Assembly (NCBI GenBank): GCA_034620365.1
Contig: JAQGEQ010000071.1
Span: 2,728,001-2,792,000 of the forward strand
DNA length: 64,000 nt
Source of the DNA: Pegea sp. RAD2-039
Lineage: Eukaryota; Chordata; Thaliacea; Salpida; Salpidae
Direction: 5' to 3'
The notes under the pieces are model-generated. The model ran no database searches, was not told the DNA's origin, and worked only from the letters and a program-made list of their open reading frames with translations. A program made the position numbers and the translations under genes. Below, in pieces: positions 27,201-41,584 of the stretch; positions within the stretch are counted from its first letter, which is position 1; every line of letters begins with the position of its first letter.

Positions 27201-30200
27201 AAAAAACTTTTTCAAGTTCTTACAAGATAAGACAGAACTTGGGATAAGTATTATCTTATTTGTATTAAAAATATTTTCATTTTTACAACTTTTTCATTAA
27301 CACTATAATTTCAGGGGTTTGCTAATTGGTGAACAAAGCTTCATGTGAATATTTCAAAGTTTTAGTCAGGTTTAATATAGATTAAATGTAAAATTATATT
27401 AGTATATTTATCGCAAAAATTAAAAATCTTAAATATTATTAAGAAATTCTAACTAAAGATGAAGCAACATGCAAGTCTCATATAAGTAGCTGCTTAAAAT
27501 ATTCACTTTTGTCATTAACTTATTTTGTTGTGCAGTCATAACCATATTATAGCAAATATTTATTATTGTGATCGTGTGTATAAGTAATATCTAGTCAATA
27601 ACATTTGTGAGTCAGTTTAAATAATTATTAAAATGAAGTTTAGAACAAAGCCAGCTGATGAACACGACAAAATGACAAATAATTGGTGCATACCTTCATT
27701 AGAAACTTATGGTAAACCAGTTTTAAATGAAAATTTTAAGAGGGAAAAACAAATCATCAAACTTATTATCATCTATAATCATCAAACTTATAGGTTAACT
27801 ACAGATGTAATTTACGTTCATATTTCAAGAAGTTGAAAGTAAATAATAAGTAAATGAATAAAAAAATTCCATACACTGGTATAATTTTAAATTTAGTATT
27901 GATATGGACACATAAATTAAGTTTTGTTTATTAACATACATACTACTATTTCAAATTTTAGGTATATAGATAAGCACTAGTTTAATTATTCATACCATAC
28001 TTCCTGCTTATAACTCCTTGAGAAAGTTTCTTAGTGAAATATTTGAAGGAAAATATCGAATCATGAAAAAATTGAAGAAAAAAGAGTTTTTTATCAACGT
28101 GAGCGATTAATGTTAAATCAAATAATTTATCAGGAAATTTGTGTACTTTCAAAAAGCACGCACAAAAATTTCTACTTTAGCTTTAAATAAAAAATTGATA
28201 ATCTTTAAAAAAAAAACTAGAAGCTTAAACTGAAATTTATATCACTTAGTGAAGTAGAATTTTTTTATAAAATATTTTAATTGCATACCTTGCAAAAAAA
28301 ATTATCATAAATTTCTTTTTGGCTCAATACTCAATGCTAGATTTTCATTATTCTTTAGTCTTATCAAAACCTTGACTTAAATAAAAGGACTCATCTAACA
28401 AATTGAGATAAAAAGGCACTCAATGTAAACTGTTGTTTGATTAAAAATAATGTTTAAATAAAGTTATAATTCCTACTTTGCTTTGATAGAAAATAAGATA
28501 GTCACAACAGTACAAGCAAAAACCGGCAGGATATTGCAAGCTACAATGTTGTCAGTATTTATTAAAACTGTTTTATAGTGTTTTAAGAAGTTAAAACGAC
28601 TAAGAATTTGAATCTAATAAAGTATAGATATTATAAGAGTTATATTTTTGGAGTTCATATGCTATATTGTAAAGTTTAGTATTGATACTTATTAAAGGCA
28701 ACATTAAGTAATATAGCATACAAGGCTCGTATGTTTAAACTACTAACACAAATCTGTTTAAATCATTTTTAATAACAAAAATAAAGCTAAAGTTAGTTTT
28801 TGCAGTATATTGCTAGTTAGCAAGCTATGTAAATATCAACTATTTACTAGAATCTATTATTTTTTCAGTTACAAAAAGTATAAGAAAATTAGGTTTGTTC
28901 ATTAAGCTTGAAAATAATCTAAGAATAAATATTTTTTCAAACATGAATAGTCTCAAATATTAAATGGAAAAAAAATCATTTTTACTTGGAAAAGTAGATT
29001 TTAAAAGTATCCAATAAAAAATTTCAGTTTGACATTTATTTTTGACATTTTACTTAAACAAAAGTTTTAATATTTCCGATTATTGTTGATAATATATTAT
29101 ATTATTTTCCTACTTACAGTAATCTTTATAACCTTATGACAGAAATACTAAACTTTTTACTAAAATCAAACTTTAGAATAAAACTAAACAAATTAAATCT
29201 GTTAGTTTTCCAAATTAGAAGTTATTCAAACTATATCATGTTACACCACAAACATTTACGAAAGTTACTTACGCAAACGTTTTCTAAAAAAATGTTTTTA
29301 TTCTTATATATAACTTTAAAAACTTGTTGATACTTTTTTGCATAAGCAATTTCATCGTCTTAGTTTAAGTCATAAATTTCTATAATTACACGTTTTGATT
29401 ATTTAGCTTAACCGAGTTTTTAAGAAAACCTTGAAATTGAATCGATTTTTTAACAACTTATCGGTTAGATATCTAAAAACAAACAAAGAATGACCTTTAA
29501 AAACAGACTAATTTTGGAAAATACAATTTTAGAAATCAAATTGTAAAAGTCCTTCTATGAACCATTAATTTGTAAAGTTAAAATCTAAGCAAGACATCTT
29601 GCTCATAACGGAATCATAAAATTAAAAGTTTACAAAACAATAAAACTTTATTGCAAAAACTGCTCAACCAACAGCTTTTAGTATCATATTAAATAGAAAA
29701 TACAATTTTTGTGAATCAAGTTGCAGAATTGAAATTGTTTTCATAAAAACTTTAATCAACTTACCACGTTTATTCAGGAGTTTTTTTCCAGGGTCACTGA
29801 TCCAACAATTTTCTGAGATCTCTTTTTCGGAGGAGTCTGTAACCGAAAAATGATTGTTGTTGTCACAGAAATTGTTTCTTTTTCTTTTCAACGGTGGCTC
29901 CCAGCTTTTATCTCGCAGCTGAGACCTGTTCGAATACTTCTGTTGCTTCATTTTGCATAATAAGCTACCAAAATTACAACCTTAAAACTATAGTTGCTAA
30001 TAAACCAAAAACATTGTTAAGAGAATATTGAACTTTTTAAATAACATAAAAAACATATGAAAGAATAAACTGAAAAAATGTAAATATCAATTTTTGCTTC
30101 AAGTCATTTTCTTTCACTCGTCAAAATTTGAATAAACTTTTTTAATCTTTTAAGTTTTTGACTACCATAATTTCAGCCTTGCTGAATCAGCTAAATGCCA

Positions 30201-33200
30201 CTAATTTTCAGTCTTGCTTAAAAATTCTGAGCTCTAGCAGCTTAATAAAGTGAAGCAGCGTTAATACAATTGCATTTTCAATTTATAGTCATATGAGTGT
30301 GATATTACTCTCTAAATATTTTTATACTTAACTTTATGATCGTGATAACAAAAGTGGATGTTACATAAAATAATATCCGGTTTTTTTTAACTAAAAATAA
30401 TACATCATAAAATCAAAGGGCTTATAGATAAAAAAAACAAAATTTCATAAATGTTTAAAAGTTTAAAAGTTTTAAATAAATTGAATGACCAACTTATAAA
30501 CAAACATTTCTTAAACTTTGGAACTTATACAAAACTTAGCAAAGAACTAAAGAAGTTCTTAGCACATATTTTCTAAATCTCATAACAAGTCTGCTTCTTC
30601 AACAACCAACAAACAGTTATCAAACTTTAAAGTTGAGGATTACAAAACTAGCTGTAAAATTACGCATTTTTGATTTACCAACTTGTATTTATATGCTGAG
30701 AAGATTGTTCAAAACACAACTGAATATTTGTTATCATATTGTTTTACTTAAGCTAAATTAGGACATTTTGCTTTGTTTTTGCCTACTAGGAAATGTCTTC
30801 TTCTAAATTGATAACTTCCAGAAGCGCTATCTATTTCAATAGAATATTAAATTCACTTTTCTAATTTAATAATATTGTGACTACCAAAATTTTTTGTGAA
30901 AGATATGCTAATTCTATAAACAATTTTAAATAATCAAATCTAAATTTTTTAACAAATTTGAAATTTCTTTAATAAACGATAAAAAATTGATGTAGGCATA
31001 TATGGATTAAATTATTAAAATAAGATATTATTTATTACAATTTCATAATTTAAAAATGATAAAAAATGGTTTACACAAATGATAAAACTTTTATTGCTAC
31101 ATTTTAATCTAACTCAAATCAACTATACTCTATACATACAAAGAAATGAAAGTTAATTTGAATACAACAATAAAATATCTTATGAATATCCTCTTGGATA
31201 TTATAAAATCTGATAATGTCAAAAATACTTCTATTTTATAAAGTTGAATACTTTTTTTATGAATAAGCTGCTTTTACCATCATTTAGGTAATATTTACAA
31301 ACATTTTGAATTATTCATAATAAAGTAAACCCAAAGTTAAGCTAAGATAAATAAAATAATAGATAGGTAAAAATAATTAAGAGCTTTAAGATAACAACTT
31401 TCAAGCAACAAAATCAAATTACAACAATTATTTAGTCAAACAAAAGAAGTAACCTTGTCAAAAAAAGTAAAAGTTAACTATAAGATAATTAGATACTTTA
31501 AAAAAAAATTTCTAAAACTTATCAAAATTTTTTAACAAATACCTTTATAAAACACGCATAAACACTAAAATTATTATTCTAAATTTACTTTTTTTATAGA
31601 TATACAAATTCAAAGTTGAAGTTAAAACAACTTTTAAAAAGTATTTTCTTCTTATTATTAGGTCATCCCAGTTGTCACTAATCTTGCAAACAGAAGTCTG
31701 AACTTTTTTGACAACAAACTTACTTGATTACTTTCAAATTTAAAATGATACAGAAGGTGCTTTAAGACTATAGAAGATTTTGAAAAGTTTATTCCTACAT
31801 CTTAGTGAGCAAAATACCTTGTCTGAAATGATCTGATAATAATAAGGATTACTTGAGCTCTAAAAAGAATCTGATAATCTACATGAAAGAGATGAATATT
31901 TTTAACCCATATAAAACTTACTTTATTTTGGTTGAAACATGATCTAATCAAAAAACTGTTTACTCATTCTTATAAATCTGTTTGATATACGAGTCTTTTC
32001 TTTTTCAACTTATTCTAGTCTTTTCTTTTTCAACTCGATGATACAACTCTGCTGTCAGTTTTCAGACTAATAAGGAAACAAAACAGAAACTTCTGACATT
32101 TATAGAAATAGATACTGAAAGTTTTACATAACACTTATGTAATTAAAACAATGTAATTACTATTTCAAAACATTAACTGGTCAATAAATAAATCAGTAAT
32201 TAAAAAATCCCAAATTCAGATGTTTTGTAATGAGTTACAAAGAAATAGTTATTACAGTTAAAACATTAAGTTGGCTTGGCAAAAAAGAGCTTCTATTTAA
32301 GCATTCTATAAACATCTTTATTGAAATAATCAGAGTTATAAACTTATTCTACAGTAATAAAAACTTTAATTACTCTAGTTAAATTATTCATCTAAAACTG
32401 CAAGCTAGAAGCTCATGAAGTGAAACATTCTTATCAGAAAATCTTTTCTGTTTGTGTGTTCTGAACTCAAAAAAACAAATATCTTCATTTAATTACTTAA
32501 ATTCTGCTTGCTTTTTGTTCAATAAATTCAGTTGCATGCCGTTAAAAAATACCAAAAAGTTATATACCAGCATTTGAAAATTGCTCTGTTTTTATAATTA
32601 AATAACAAAGAAAACACAAAATAAAGTTGTAAATACAAAAAAGGATGTAAGCTGACTGGCTAACGCCTTAGATAAGAAGTTTAGTTTCTCCTTTTGTTTA
32701 TTTTCATACCACATCAAAATAATTATGAGAAAAGTAAAACATTGAGTGATATATAAAAAAGTTTCCCTCTGCTGTATAAACTAATAAAAAACTTCTTATT
32801 ATCTGTAAAAGCTATTTAAGATCACTAAGATTACTTTTTTTCAGCAAAGTATGTGTATAGCAATTATATTTACAAGATTATAGACGTTGGCAACAACTGA
32901 TTTAAAATATTGAGCTCCATTTTTTTTAATTTGCTTAATGTGAAGTATATATTCTATTTAAAAGTTTATTTAGAATTTTAATTTGAAAGTCGTGAGTATT
33001 CTTTTTATAATGCTTATAAACAACAGAATGTGTTTTATGTTTTTTAAATTTTTTCTTAATGTTCTATTTCTCACTGTGAAGTTAATTGTTTTGTATATAG
33101 CTTTTTATCTCATCATTGATTTAAATTTTAACAGCTAAAGGAACCCTAAATAGTTTAGAATAGTATTCATAGAATTTTATTAGATAAATCAATAAGTGAT

Positions 33201-34064
33201 TTCTACTTAAAAATTATTTGATTCCTCATAAGTATCAAACAATTCAAAATTACAAAGTTGAAGTTGAATAAAAACTGTTTTGTAAATTTCCTCTAATATT
33301 TAATATTACAATTTATCAATAATTATATATTTATATAACTTCTAGGGCAGAACCTGAAGATATCAGTAATTATAAGTTATCTATTTTATGCCAGAATAAT
33401 GTTCATAAATAGTTTGAGATTAACTTGTTGAAGATTAATAGAATATTTATAAAAATTAGAGAAATCAAAAGGTTAACTAAACAAATCTTCATTACAAAAA
33501 GCATAAGCAATTGGAATGGATCCAATCAAGTTTTGCTGCAGCTCATGAATTATTCATGATGTCTAACTGATGTAAATAACAGAAATTGAAATTTATAATT
33601 TCTCAACATATCTTTTGTTTCAATGCATTAAACTTTAAAAACCATTTTTTACTTTGAAATTAAAACAAACTGAATCCTATTATTTAACTTATTACTTTAC
33701 AAGATATCTTATAAGATTTTATTGATATATTTGATCATTTGCTATCAAAGGCAACGAATGATTGAAAATTTAATTTATAACATTATTTAAAGCAAGTCAC
33801 CTTTTTGATGTCCAGTTTTTGTTCTTCCTTGGTTGGCTAGATTTCCTTTTAATTGAATTAGTCAAGGGGTGGTGGTCTGAGCTGGTTGCTATCAGTTTGA
33901 AATAATGAAAAATAACTGGAATAGAAGTTTAAAATTATTAGATGCTTGAAGTTAATGACAAAATTAAACTCACCAGATAACAAAGTAAGAAAATGTTTGC
34001 GGTTCTTTTGACTTTTCTTCAGAGATGTAGTAATAGTTTGAATTAAATATTTGTGAATAATCAT
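24289..34064 (-). CDS. In-frame N-terminal extension exons of the FAM78 gene
   Basis: Upstream of the conserved MGC start the frame stays open for 418 codons to a splice acceptor (ttttacag) at 25,545. Three further exons join with matching phases: 34,064-33,974 (ATG, ends phase 1), 33,888-33,801 (phase 1 to 2), 29,964-29,765 (phase 2 to 1), then 25,544 onward. Each has a consensus-like GT donor and AG acceptor. The sum to the MGC codon is 1,635 nt, exactly 545 codons. The encoded sequence is Ser/Lys/Asn-rich, probably disordered, with basic patches (PPLKRKRNN, NSIKRKSSQPRKNKNW, KPLKRRISPE), and I recognise no domain. Met codons are rare in the large exon, so starts within it are only possible at MFCDPSG or MGCFHS. 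Whether it is translated as a fusion, a separate isoform, or partly 5' UTR cannot be decided from sequence. Confidence 0.5.
25545..29764. other. Large intron of the FAM78 gene
   Basis: This is a 4.2 kb intron between the 29,765 donor (cgtg|gtaagt) and the 25,545 acceptor (tttttacag) on the minus strand. It is AT-rich, with a TA-alternating tract at 25,840-25,900. One exon-like piece lies on the opposite strand at 26,533-26,609. A 67-codon plus-strand open frame at 27,633 has no further support. Confidence 0.45.
26533..26609 (+). CDS. Candidate isolated exon, unknown gene
   Basis: Between a good acceptor (cttattcttacag) and a donor (caag|gtgaat) lies a 77-base piece with one open frame, KPLKFKQASPVAVSFAVTSD followed by QIILQ. 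Its base composition is more balanced than the surroundings. No neighbouring exon could be joined with confidence, and it runs opposite to the FAM78 gene within its intron. It could be part of a nested gene, a decayed exon or chance. I do not recognise the family. Confidence 0.25.
29965..33800. other. AT-rich intron of the FAM78 gene, nothing recognised
   Basis: This lies between the second (33,801-33,888) and third (29,765-29,964) proposed exons. It contains only short A/T-driven frames and no repeat that I can name. If the upstream exons are rejected, it is intergenic. Confidence 0.4.
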
Positions 34065-37000
34065 TTAGATGCGCTAACTAGTGCGCCAGTATTTAACTGT
34101 GAGTGACGCATTCTTACACTGACCCTGAACATCGTCAATTGATAAATGATTTGTTTGGTAGATTAATTTCAAAGGCTTTGTCAACCTTGTTTAAACAATA
34201 GTTGTATTTATCTTTTAAAGTAAGATTTAGTTCGTTTTGACTATATTTGATATTTTATTAATAATAAAAAAACTATTTTAATTTAGAATAATTAATCACG
34301 ACTTATATAGATGATTAAACTGCTAATGATAAATTTTAACAAAGTAAATGTTCTTAGATATCAATTATTCAAGTTTATCATACTTAAAATATTGATTAAA
34401 TAATCTAATTAAGTTTTGTATGTTTTGTACATTATCTTGTAAAGGGGTCTCTATACATTTTAATATGGATAAAATATTGTAGTGACCTATACATCCAAAA
34501 AAAAATTAAACTTATAAAAAAAAAATTGTTTAATCAAAACTCTTTATCATCGAAAACAACAATTACATGAATAATTATTAATCATTTATCTCTGAAAATA
34601 AAACTCTTTTAATAATAATAATAAATCACTTTAAAAAGTCCCAGACTTAAAACTTTAGTAACCTGTTAAGTCTTAATAATTACTAAACTATGCGAAATAA
34701 AAGATATTTTCTTTGCTTTAAAACACATGACGATAGTTTGACAAATTAGTAAAATAGTTTCAACTATTTTCTTGTCGTTGCAAATACATGATTGCTAGAT
34801 ACAATCATGTTTGATTCACTTAATATTAAGACATTAATTGTTTTATCATTGTTGTAATTTTGCTTTTTCTCGAAGGTGATTACGATGAAAGTTTATAACT
34901 TATGGCATCAATTACTAAATTGTTTTGATCAAAGCTGATATTTTGAAGCAAATTAGCTTAAGGATAGCTAATTTTTATACTAACAGACAAATATATTTCA
35001 TATATTCTAAGATGCCCTTTAACCTAATTCAAATTTGTAGAGTTTTTTTGATAGTTAATAAAAGAATTTCGGAAATTTTAAACTTATACATGATAAAAGT
35101 CAATACAATTTGATATATAAATGTAAAACTTTTGATTTCAAAATAGTTTCTAAAGTATAAAATTCATAGAATTCATGTCTACTGCATGCCTTTTATTGGT
35201 TTATAAATTATTAATCTTTTTATAAAATTATTTTTCTAAAGTTTTTTTTTAATATTACCTATTTATAACTTAATTTATTAACAGTAAAACATTAAATAAC
35301 TTTTTTAAACTGGTCACAGCTACCATAAGACAAGTTTTTAAAATGAAATAAAGAATTTTGAAAACATAATATTTTATGATTTTAACAAAATGTCTGAATA
35401 AATGCCACTCAAAACAAATAAATGAATTTTAACTATTTCTGAAAATCTACAATCAAAGATACATACAACAAATATATAAACAGAAATAGCTAATGGTATA
35501 TAGAATTCAAATTTTAGGTAAATATTATGCTGATAGTCAGAAAACAGTAAACATAAATAATAACTATTGATAATAAAATATTACATATAATCATTTATAA
35601 ATTATAAATTCCGATAACTTCTGAATAAACTGTTCAATAAAAGTATTATTATATTATTATTACTATGTTTAATGTTATCTTTATTTTACTAGAAAAACAT
35701 TTTAAACATATGTCTGTAATAAATTAGCAGATTGATCTGTCTAGAAAACTGTTATTTAAGCTTTAGGAACTGCACTCTTTTGATTGTTTAATCAGTTTAG
35801 CATTTAATTTCAACAAAAAGTTCAAATTAACTTTATTAAAGATTTTAGTACTCAGTAGAAAACATTTATAATACAAATTTACTTTGAACGGGTTTAGTAG
35901 AGTTTTATAATCTTTTAAAAAACTATGCTAACTCACAAAAACAAGCTTCTAATAATTTACTGGGTATAAATTTATACAATATTGAAATAAACATCAGTCA
36001 TCAAGACTAAATAAAAAACAGCTTTTTACTTTTTAGTGTTTAAAAGACTAATTAGTTTTTTCTTATTTTAAACTAAGTAAATTACTCCAGCATTGATAAA
36101 TCTCTATTTTACTTAAAATAAAAAAACTAACAGCTTAAGCTTTATTACTAGTTCTCAAGTCATAAGCTTTCAGTTCCTCATAATATAACTTTGCTTGTGA
36201 TGAAAATGTGATAAGCTTCTCTCAAAGTAGCTTTTCCGTTTAAACTTTTATTTTAAGTATCACTTTTTTTAGCAAAACTTTAGTCTGATTAACTGTGAAT
36301 AGACAGGTTAAATCGTTATAGATAAATAAAGCACCAACAAAAGCAACAAAATTAAAATCAAGATAGCTGAAGCTTAATCGTGTAGGTTAGCCTGCTTCCG
36401 GTGTCATTTTGCACTAACTAACTGTTACATTACTATACAGTGACGTAGCTTAATACATGCATATGTTTATCAGTTTTTTTCTAGTTTGAATTTGCTGTAA
36501 TGCACAAACTATAGACAGTATTAATCTTCTTTATATTTGTATTTTTAAAATTTGTCTCATAAATATTTGTTTGAAAATATTAAATAGCAGCTTAATGCTC
36601 TTTTATCAATTTGAGAATATGATTTACTTTAGATTACGTTTACTTTTACATCTATTTAAATTACCTCTCTTATTTCTTATAGGAAAGAACCTAATGTTGA
36701 TTAAATTTATAAAGTTACAGACAAAAGTTCTTATAATCAAGTTTCCTTTAAAATATTTAGGGCAACCCATTGGTACTACTTTTTTTTGTCATTGATAAAT
36801 AGCTTGATAAATATATGTTGAATTAAATTTAGGTATTGGCAATTACAAGCATAGATCTATTTTCAGCTAAAATGTACTTTTTTTTGTCAAGAGTTGATTT
36901 TTAAATTCTTTAAAATTTCTCAACAGTTAACTAATACAAAAATTATTTGCAGCAAACATGATTACATATAAAACTTAAAATATTAGCTTGTGCAACTAAT

Positions 37001-40000
37001 AACATTAGTAGCTTTTGTGAAAGTGTAACTTTTTTTATGTAATTTTAATTCAGTTAAGAATTATTTTGAAACTTTTATATAAAAAACTTCAAATATATTT
37101 AGAATAGGTCACATGCGGTGCACACAATTATTAAAGTTTTATAAGACTTTATAAATATTATCAAACAATATACAATTATTAATAAAAATCAGTCTTTTCT
37201 AATCACTTTCAGCTTTTTTAAATGCTCCCATTTGAAACCTTAACAACACTTATGATCAAAAAGTAAAAAATAGTTCAATAAAATAAATAAAGATTGATTT
37301 GTAAGCCATTATCATTCAAATTCATCCTGATACCTAATTCAAAACTTTTCTAATAAATCGGAAAACAATGTTTAGTAAATGATTATAGACTTTGTATAAA
37401 GATTTTGTTCAACAAGACAAAACTCATTCAAACAATCTAAGTTAAAATAGTTTTAACTTACTCTAAAATCAACAACTTAAAAGTTATGTCTGTTTAGTTT
37501 ATGAAACTATAAATTCGTCAAATATGCAACATAATAAGCATTCTTAAGAGCAAATTGAAAAAATTTTAGTATAGCAATTAAATTCCATCTTTGTACTATC
37601 AGTAAATTTGTATGCAGTATTTGATGGACGATTTTTATATATTTTTATCTTTTTAATTTCAAACTAAACAATAGCATTAGATTTTCTTAGCCGCCAATTA
37701 TTTTTAGTAAATTTCCTGTTTAAATATATTACAAATATCACACTAAGAGAAATTATATTAAAAATATATTTATTTCATACGATTTACACTTACTTTTAGA
37801 AATAAAAGATGAAAAAACAAAAAATCTATGCATTATCTGATTAACTAAAGATGTTTTTTTAACTATATCGATAAATAGAAATTGAATAATGATAATAGCA
37901 ACTTTAACTTTTATTGACTTTGTACATTAAGTGTTAAACCAAATATGCTAATTTTTTTAATATAAGAAGTATTTCATTAATTTCTTAAATCATTTTGAAA
38001 ATTATAAAGTTTTAAAGAATTATTCACCGTTTGAACCTCAGCTTTAAAGTTTAACATTATTAAGAAGAAAATATTCATAAGTAACTAATTTTGATAAAAA
38101 CTTGAACTTAAAAGTAATTCTGAAATCAGGGTGTTTAATAAAAAGCTCAAAAATAATAAAACCTTACAAACATCTGCTTCAACAAAGACAAAAATAAAAA
38201 TCTTACAATTAAAACATTTATTCAGCAAAAATAAAACTATTTTATTAAGTTTAGCTAATTTTTCAAAAGCTACATCAAATATCAAAAGCAGCTGACAAAC
38301 ATATGTACTTAAACAAAAATTCATAAGCAATTAGTCTAAAAACTCGGTTAGCTTAACTTGTCTTTTGAATTAAATCTTGCTTCTTCAAGCTCAAAGTGAT
38401 ATCATATATTGGTTAGCTTATTTTGATAATAAAGTCCAATAAAAGTATTTTAAGTTTTTGAAAATAGATTTGCTACTACAAATATTTAACAAATTTGTAA
38501 ATTTGTTTTCAAACATTTTGAAAATATATACATTTTTTTTACTTTTTGAGGTTATATTCGTTTATTTATATACAAACTTTATACAAAACTAATATACTAT
38601 CATATGATTTTTTCTAATTTTATAACTTTTGAATAAAATTTTGTAATAAAACGTAATAAAAATTCGAATCAATATTTTTTAGAAATTTTTGAAAATCTTT
38701 GATGAAAATCATGGAAATCTTCAAAACTCATAAATAAAAATCAATTTTTTTTTTCAAATTTTAAAGATAAAATATTATTCCTTAATAAACTTAAATGAAA
38801 CTGTTATTTAGATAAGTTATTTCATATTAGATTTTGAATACTTAAATTAATTTTATTTAAACTGTGAAATAAAACGCTACAAAGTTTTTAATCAACTTCA
38901 TTTTCTGTAAATCAATTATTTCTGCAATATTTTAACAGGTCTAATTTTATTTTACAAAAAATAATTCGTCTTTAATCAAAAGTAAGTTTTTATTTTGAAA
39001 ATGTAACTTTAGTTTATTCATCTACTTAAAAATCTGAATTATGTCGAAGAATTAATAAATTATAAAACTGAGTTGAAGGAAATAGTATTATAAAATCGAT
39101 TTTAACACAATCTGTAGACTACATTAAGCTTAAATGGGATAGAATATATTGAAGTTTTTAAGTATTTATATATATACTAGTGTTTATAGCTCAATAAATA
39201 GTTTAATTTTTTGTATATTTTTATCATAACTCTTGTTTATAAATATAATAAACTTGAAAATATTGGTTTTTAATAAATTCAAAAAGTTTTGTTTTTGTTA
39301 AATTGAATAGTTAAAACATAATTGCATAATCAAAAGACAAGATAGACAGAAATTGAGTCATTTATTATACTGTTACCTTGTTTATATTTTAAATTAAACT
39401 CAATTCTCTATATTTAACAGCTACACACTATAAAAAGTGGTGTAAAAAATTTTAAACAATAAATTTTTCTTAACTAATGCAATATTAAAGAAGACGTTGA
39501 ATTCTATTATAGTAAAAAAAGGCTGAATGTTAATACACAATAATTTGATAAAGTTTCTTCAGTTTACAAAAGTTTTATTTACTCCTTACATAACTATAAA
39601 AATTTACCTTAATTTTTTTATAACTCAATTTATATAAAGTAATTTTATCTAAATAATCAAATTTGCTTTTTGTTGTTTTATAAGTAAGTAGAATTTTATT
39701 GATATTAATATTTAATTTTAAAGAGATATTTTACCATTTTCTAACTCATCTAGCAAATGGTTTTATTATTTGCCAGTTGCATATTTAATGTTTACCAAAT
39801 AAACCTTATGCAAAAGTATTTATAACTATTTTTTTAAACATTTAACATATATTAAAATTTTAGCAATATTTGAATTTTCAAATTTACTACTTTTAAACTA
39901 TTATAACAAAGATATAAATTTGTTTTCTAAAATTTTAACTATTTGTAATAAAAGGACAAATTAATTTAATACTTAATGATAACAATACTTATATTTATTT

Positions 40001-41340
40001 TTATAACTTAGTCACATTTTTAAAACTTATGATATTTTTGTTTCATTAAAAGTCTATGAAAAACAATAAGTTTAAGCTGATACTTCAATAAACTAAAATA
40101 ACTGAGCATTTATACAATTTTGGCTTTGCATTCCTTTGTAAATCGATACATCACAGAGCAAAGAAGAATTTTATCCTTAAAACTGAATCTGGTGTTACTA
40201 TTTGAAGATAATGAGTTAAAACAAGTGCTCTAAACAACCAAAATTAGAGTCACTAGCAACAAAACTAAAATATTAACTAATGTTCAATGGTTTAAACTCT
40301 GCTTTAAAAAAACTTCAAGACTGAAAACTGTTGATCTTAAATATGATTTGTTGATTAATCTTGAATATTAATTCTCTTTCTTTCATAAAAACTGACTTTA
40401 TATGCAAGTAAAATCTACTTTAAAGTTGAGTTTTTGCCTAGAAGTTGTGTATTAGGAATTCACATAGGCACATTTCTGTGGTAGGAACCAAGCACATGCA
40501 TTATTTAATACTTCTAGTTGTAGCTGAACAGTCGATTTTTATGTTAGATCGATTTTTATTGAGTTTATCAACGTCATATTTAACTCAGCTACCTAAGTTT
40601 ACCAAAAAACGATTCATATAGTTTTCAAAGAAATTATATGAGTAAAATTAAAAACTTTTCTCGATAAGAAAATTAGTTTGAAAATCTAAAACGTTTTGAA
40701 CTTTACTTACTGGTTAGGAACCGGAACTTTAAGCTTTGAACAAAAAGACCAAATGATATAACATTATAGAAAATTAATCTAGCAAAACAAATATTCGATT
40801 AGTAGGTAGTAGAAAAATAAATGTTCCAATAAGATTGAAAAACTTAATACAATAAACTTTAATTATCTGGTTATGATTAGATAACTATCCTAGTTGATTC
40901 ATTCAGTTATCTGTTTAAAGGTACACTTTTGCAACTGATATTCTAACAAGCTTAACTTATATAGATGTGTTAACGCTGTCATTAATAAACAACCTATCAT
41001 AAACTAATTTCCAAAAAGTTAAAAAAAACTTTTTAAGCAGTTAAGAATTTCTTACAGAATAATACTGAATTAAAATGAAATCGACATTAAAGTGAACAAC
41101 TGTTATTTTAGGATATTAAATCTTTTTTTTTCCAATTTGATTTCTATCTTTTGATGCATAAAAGTAAACAATACATCAGCATATACAGTTTGGTAATATG
41201 CCAGCATTGTCAACTGTACATTAAAAGTTCTTCAAACGCTCGAGTAACTTTGCAGACAGGCTCTCTAATCAAACATTTTCTACTGTTTATATTTTGTACC
41301 AAAACTTTCAACTCGGCTGCTTGCTGTCAGTAAAACCTAA
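34065..41340. other. AT-rich stretch, no gene seen
   Basis: No coding exon, RNA gene or mobile element could be supported. The part near 34,065-34,200 is the presumed upstream region of the FAM78 gene. A short GC-raised patch lies at 36,370-36,460 (including gtagcctgcttccggtgtc-like sequence) and is unidentified. Confidence 0.5.
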
Positions 41341-41375
41341 CTAAAATATTAAACTTAGGAACGCCTGACTTAGAA

Positions 41376-41482
41376 TCAGTCCTCTTCTTTGTAGATCTCA
41401 TCTTCTGAAGGGTGGATGAAAAAACCACCGGTTACATCTGTCGCACGCTTTTTATCAAGGGAATAGATTGGAGAGAGATGCG
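41376..41482 (-). CDS. Possible terminal exon of an unknown protein
   Basis: A GC-raised minus-strand piece has an open frame ending in SPIYSLDKKRATDVTGGFFI, HPSEDEIYKEED and a stop at 41,376-41,378. A splice acceptor (cactgtag) would begin the exon at 41,482 in phase 1; the frame is open back to 41,504. The amino-acid mix is that of a real soluble tail rather than A/T noise. I found no partner exon in 41,600-46,300, so it may be an orphan exon, a retrocopy fragment or the end of a decayed gene. The family is not recognised. Confidence 0.35.
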
Positions 41483-41584
41483 CTACAGTGTGTGTTCGAT
41501 CACGTCAGATAGCTTCTTCTTTATGCACAATATACTACTGTGCTTGAACTTGCTACCAGCAGCTGTATGTAAAACGTTAAAGTA

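Noticed and set aside
27633-27836. 67-codon plus-strand frame in the FAM78 intron
   Set aside because: The first part looks somewhat coding-like but there is no recognised family and no partner exon; left as unsupported.
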